Positions 62,559 to 64,000 of a stretch of 64,000 nucleotides of DNA are shown piece after piece. A program made the position numbers and the translations under genes. Every line of letters begins with the position of its first letter. Position 1 is the first letter of the stretch. The notes under the pieces are model-generated. The model was not told the origin of the DNA. It saw only the letters and a list, made by a program, of their open reading frames with translations, and searched no databases. This DNA is from Betaproteobacteria bacterium RIFCSPLOWO2_12_FULL_68_20 (lineage in GTDB: Bacteria > Pseudomonadota > Gammaproteobacteria > Burkholderiales > SG8-39): contig MERQ01000014.1 of NCBI GenBank assembly GCA_001770655.1, positions 1 through 64,000 on the forward strand. The letters are read 5' to 3'.

Positions 62559-62819
62559 GTGCCGCCGGCCGGATTCGAGCTCACTGCACACGCCGACGCG
62601 ATCATCGCGGAGCGCGAGATCGACGCTGCCTGGATTGAGCGTGTCCTGTCGAGCCCCGAACGGACGGAAACGGATCGATCTGATCCGGCGCTGAAGCACG
62701 CGCTGGCTCGAATTGCGGAGTGCGATGACCGTGTTCTGCGGGTGGTCTACAATGCGTCGTTCAATCCGCCGCGGGTCGTGACCGCCTACTTCGACCGACG
62801 GCAGCGAGGCAAGACATGA
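62559..62819 (+). CDS. DUF4258 protein, putative toxin
   Basis: An 86-residue protein, GTG start: FELTAHADAIIAEREIDAAW, ERVLSSPERTETDRSDPALK, RVLRVVYNASFNPPRVVTAY and FDRRQRG. The pattern fits DUF4258, a small RelE/BrnT-like fold commonly linked to DUF2283 genes. Its stop overlaps the DUF2283 start (ATGA), supporting a toxin-antitoxin reading. Confidence 0.82.
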   Translation: MPPAGFELTAHADAIIAEREIDAAWIERVLSSPERTETDRSDPALKHALARIAECDDRVLRVVYNASFNPPRVVTAYFDRRQRGKT

Positions 62820-63016
62820 GAATTCACTACGACGAAAAGGTCGACGCGCTTTACCTTCGCCTAGACGACTCGAAGGTCGTCGACTCGGAGGAGGTGAAGC
62901 CCGGCATCGTGCTGGACTTCAACGCCGAGAACGAGGTTGTTGGCATCGAAGTGCTCGATCTCAAGCGGCGCGTGCCCAAGGCCGACCTGAAGCAGCTCAA
63001 GGTTGAAGTTGCCTGA
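62816..63016 (+). CDS. DUF2283 protein, putative antitoxin
   Basis: A 66-residue protein with the full DUF2283 signature: MRIHYDEKVDALYLRLDDSK, VDSEEVKPGIVLDFNAENEV, VGIEVLDLKRRV. Function unproven; frequent partner of DUF4258 genes, as here. Confidence 0.88.
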   Translation: MRIHYDEKVDALYLRLDDSKVVDSEEVKPGIVLDFNAENEVVGIEVLDLKRRVPKADLKQLKVEVA

Positions 63017-63032
63017 ATTGTCGATCCCACGG

Positions 63033-63215
63033 ATGCGCAAAGTGAACAGACGCCACGGCGGCGCGAAAGTGAAGGTGCGAAGCACAACACGGGATACCCT
63101 CGCGCTTCTCGGGATCCTCGCGCTGGGCAACCGGCAGATCGCCGAAGGCAGGACGGTGCCGGCGGCGGAAGCGCTCCGCCGCATCCGCGCCAAGTTGGCG
63201 CGGCGTCCCGCCTGA
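63033..63215 (+). CDS. Small hypothetical ORF, possibly antitoxin-like
   Basis: A 60-residue ORF, MRKVNRRHGGAKVKVRSTTR followed by DTLALLGILALGNRQIAEGR and TVPAAEALRRIRAKLARR. The C-terminal half resembles the tail of small Phd/RelB-type antitoxins, where a LALG-x-R-x-I-x-x-GR pattern is seen. Its stop overlaps the likely start of the DUF1643 gene. The evidence is weak. Confidence 0.4.
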   Translation: MRKVNRRHGGAKVKVRSTTRDTLALLGILALGNRQIAEGRTVPAAEALRRIRAKLARRPA

Positions 63216-63709
63216 GCATCGCGGCCAGCGCCTCCGGCGCCACGTTCTCATCCTGCCGCCGCTGGCGCTATCTCCTCTGGCGCCGCTGGGAGGCGCGCGG
63301 GCGCATCGCCAACTTCCTGATGCTCAACCCGAGCACCGCTGACGAGCTGAAGCTCGACCCGTCGTGCACGCGGGCGCGGCTGTACGCCCAGCGCTGGGGC
63401 TTCGGCGCGCTCGTCGTCACCAACCTCTTCGCCTGGCGCGCGACCGATCCGAAGAACTTGAAGCGGGCGCGCGAGCCGGTGGGTCGGGGTAACGATTCGG
63501 CGATCTTGCGCGCCGCGTGTTCGGCCGGCCTCGTGGTCTGCGCCTGGGGAAATCACGGCGCCCACCGCGATCGCTCGGCGGCGGTGCTGGAGATGCTGCG
63601 CGATGCCGGTGCGAAGCTTCACGTGCTGCGCCTGAACGGCGGCGGCGAGCCTGCGCACCCGCTCTACATGCCGAAAACCCTCGAGGCCCGCCGCTGGCAG
63701 GCAAAATAG
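63212..63709 (+). CDS. DUF1643 protein
   Basis: The frame carries the DUF1643 signature: [75 protein letters not shown], then [18 protein letters not shown]. The conserved [12 protein letters not shown] segment lies upstream of the first ATG (63320), so the true start is farther upstream. A CTG at 63212, overlapping the previous stop, would give about 165 residues; the exact start codon is uncertain. Function unknown; occurs in phage and bacterial genomes. Confidence 0.8.
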   Translation: MSIAASASGATFSSCRRWRYLLWRRWEARGRIANFLMLNPSTADELKLDPSCTRARLYAQRWGFGALVVTNLFAWRATDPKNLKRAREPVGRGNDSAILRAACSAGLVVCAWGNHGAHRDRSAAVLEMLRDAGAKLHVLRLNGGGEPAHPLYMPKTLEARRWQAK

Positions 63710-63714
63710 CGCCC

Positions 63715-64000
63715 ATGATCCCCTTCTCGGTCCTCGACCTCGCCCCGATCGTCGAAGGCGGCGACGCCGCGCAGGCGCTCAAGAACTCGCTCGACCTCGC
63801 GCGCCACGCCGAGCGCTGGGGCTACCGTCGCGTATGGCTCGCCGAGCACCACAACATGCCCGGCATCGCGAGCTCCGCCACCGCGGTCGCGATCGCGCAC
63901 GTCGCCGGCGGCACGCAAACGATCCGCGTCGGCGCGGGCGGCATCATGCTCCCCAACCACGCGCCGCTCGTCATCGCCGAGCAGTTCGGCACGCTCGAAT
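63715..64000 (+). CDS. Luciferase-like flavin-dependent monooxygenase (partial, cut at window end)
   Basis: Ninety-five residues are visible: [60 protein letters not shown], then [21 protein letters not shown] (shown in part), typical of the LLM class of F420/FMN-dependent oxidoreductases, group MsnO8-like. Starts five bases after the DUF1643 stop. The catalytic C-terminal part is outside the window. Confidence 0.88.
   Translation, partial: MIPFSVLDLAPIVEGGDAAQALKNSLDLARHAERWGYRRVWLAEHHNMPGIASSATAVAIAHVAGGTQTIRVGAGGIMLPNHAPLVIAEQFGTLE

Overview
This 64 kb window is high-GC, gene-dense bacterial chromosome, most likely from a betaproteobacterium of Burkholderiales-like affinity. The pointers are a FadE/FadI/FadJ operon with a PsrA/FadP-type operator, a HiPIP beside parC, pobA, RhlE, an ABC_sub_bind substrate-binding protein, and dispersed GGGACAGACC-type palindromes. 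The lineage is an inference; no rRNA or other phylogenetic marker is present. I saw no tRNA, CRISPR array, insertion sequence or prophage.

Layout. (1) 1-6.6 kb, minus strand: a beta-oxidation operon (TetR regulator, FadE, FadI, FadJ, thioesterase) with almost no gaps, and a 20-bp TetR-type operator in front. (2) 6.7-13.5 kb: an Atm1-like ABC exporter, a PbpG-type peptidase, EgtD, an IclR regulator, and LutA-LutB without LutC. (3) 13.7-19.6 kb: a three-gene signalling operon, substrate-binding protein then hybrid histidine kinase then REC-PAS-GGDEF-EAL, with overlapping reading frames. (4) 19.6-31.8 kb: mnmC, mmsA, an enolase-superfamily gene, an HtrA-like protein that has lost its catalytic triad, a Phd/VapC pair, parE and parC around a small repeat-flanked gene, and a HiPIP. 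(5) 32-43 kb: an HTH-nucleotidyltransferase/HepT module, a diguanylate cyclase, an adenylate cyclase-FHA protein, arfB, pobA, an MlaE-MlaD-lipoprotein cluster, a candidate structured RNA, and Fic. (6) 43-57.3 kb: an accessory region crowded with toxin-antitoxin modules, orphan antitoxins and gene fragments. At 48.6-52.8 kb it holds a visibly more AT-rich three-gene cassette: a PD-(D/E)XK nuclease-DUF2075 helicase followed by two HNH_2 nucleases. This is the best candidate for an undescribed (probably anti-phage) system. (7) 57.3-64 kb: an MFS transporter, Uup and a UvrD-type helicase, each carrying palindromic repeats inserted in frame, then a DUF4258/DUF2283 pair, a DUF1643 protein and a partial flavin-dependent oxidoreductase.

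Housekeeping and metabolic blocks are well ordered. The 43-57 kb stretch looks like a turnover zone: it carries a 66-bp copy of the rhlE 3' end, a chimeric VapC/GIY-YIG remnant, decayed copies of MFS and Uup genes, and a frameshifted ORF. Several repeat families run through the whole window and have altered the ends or interiors of genes.
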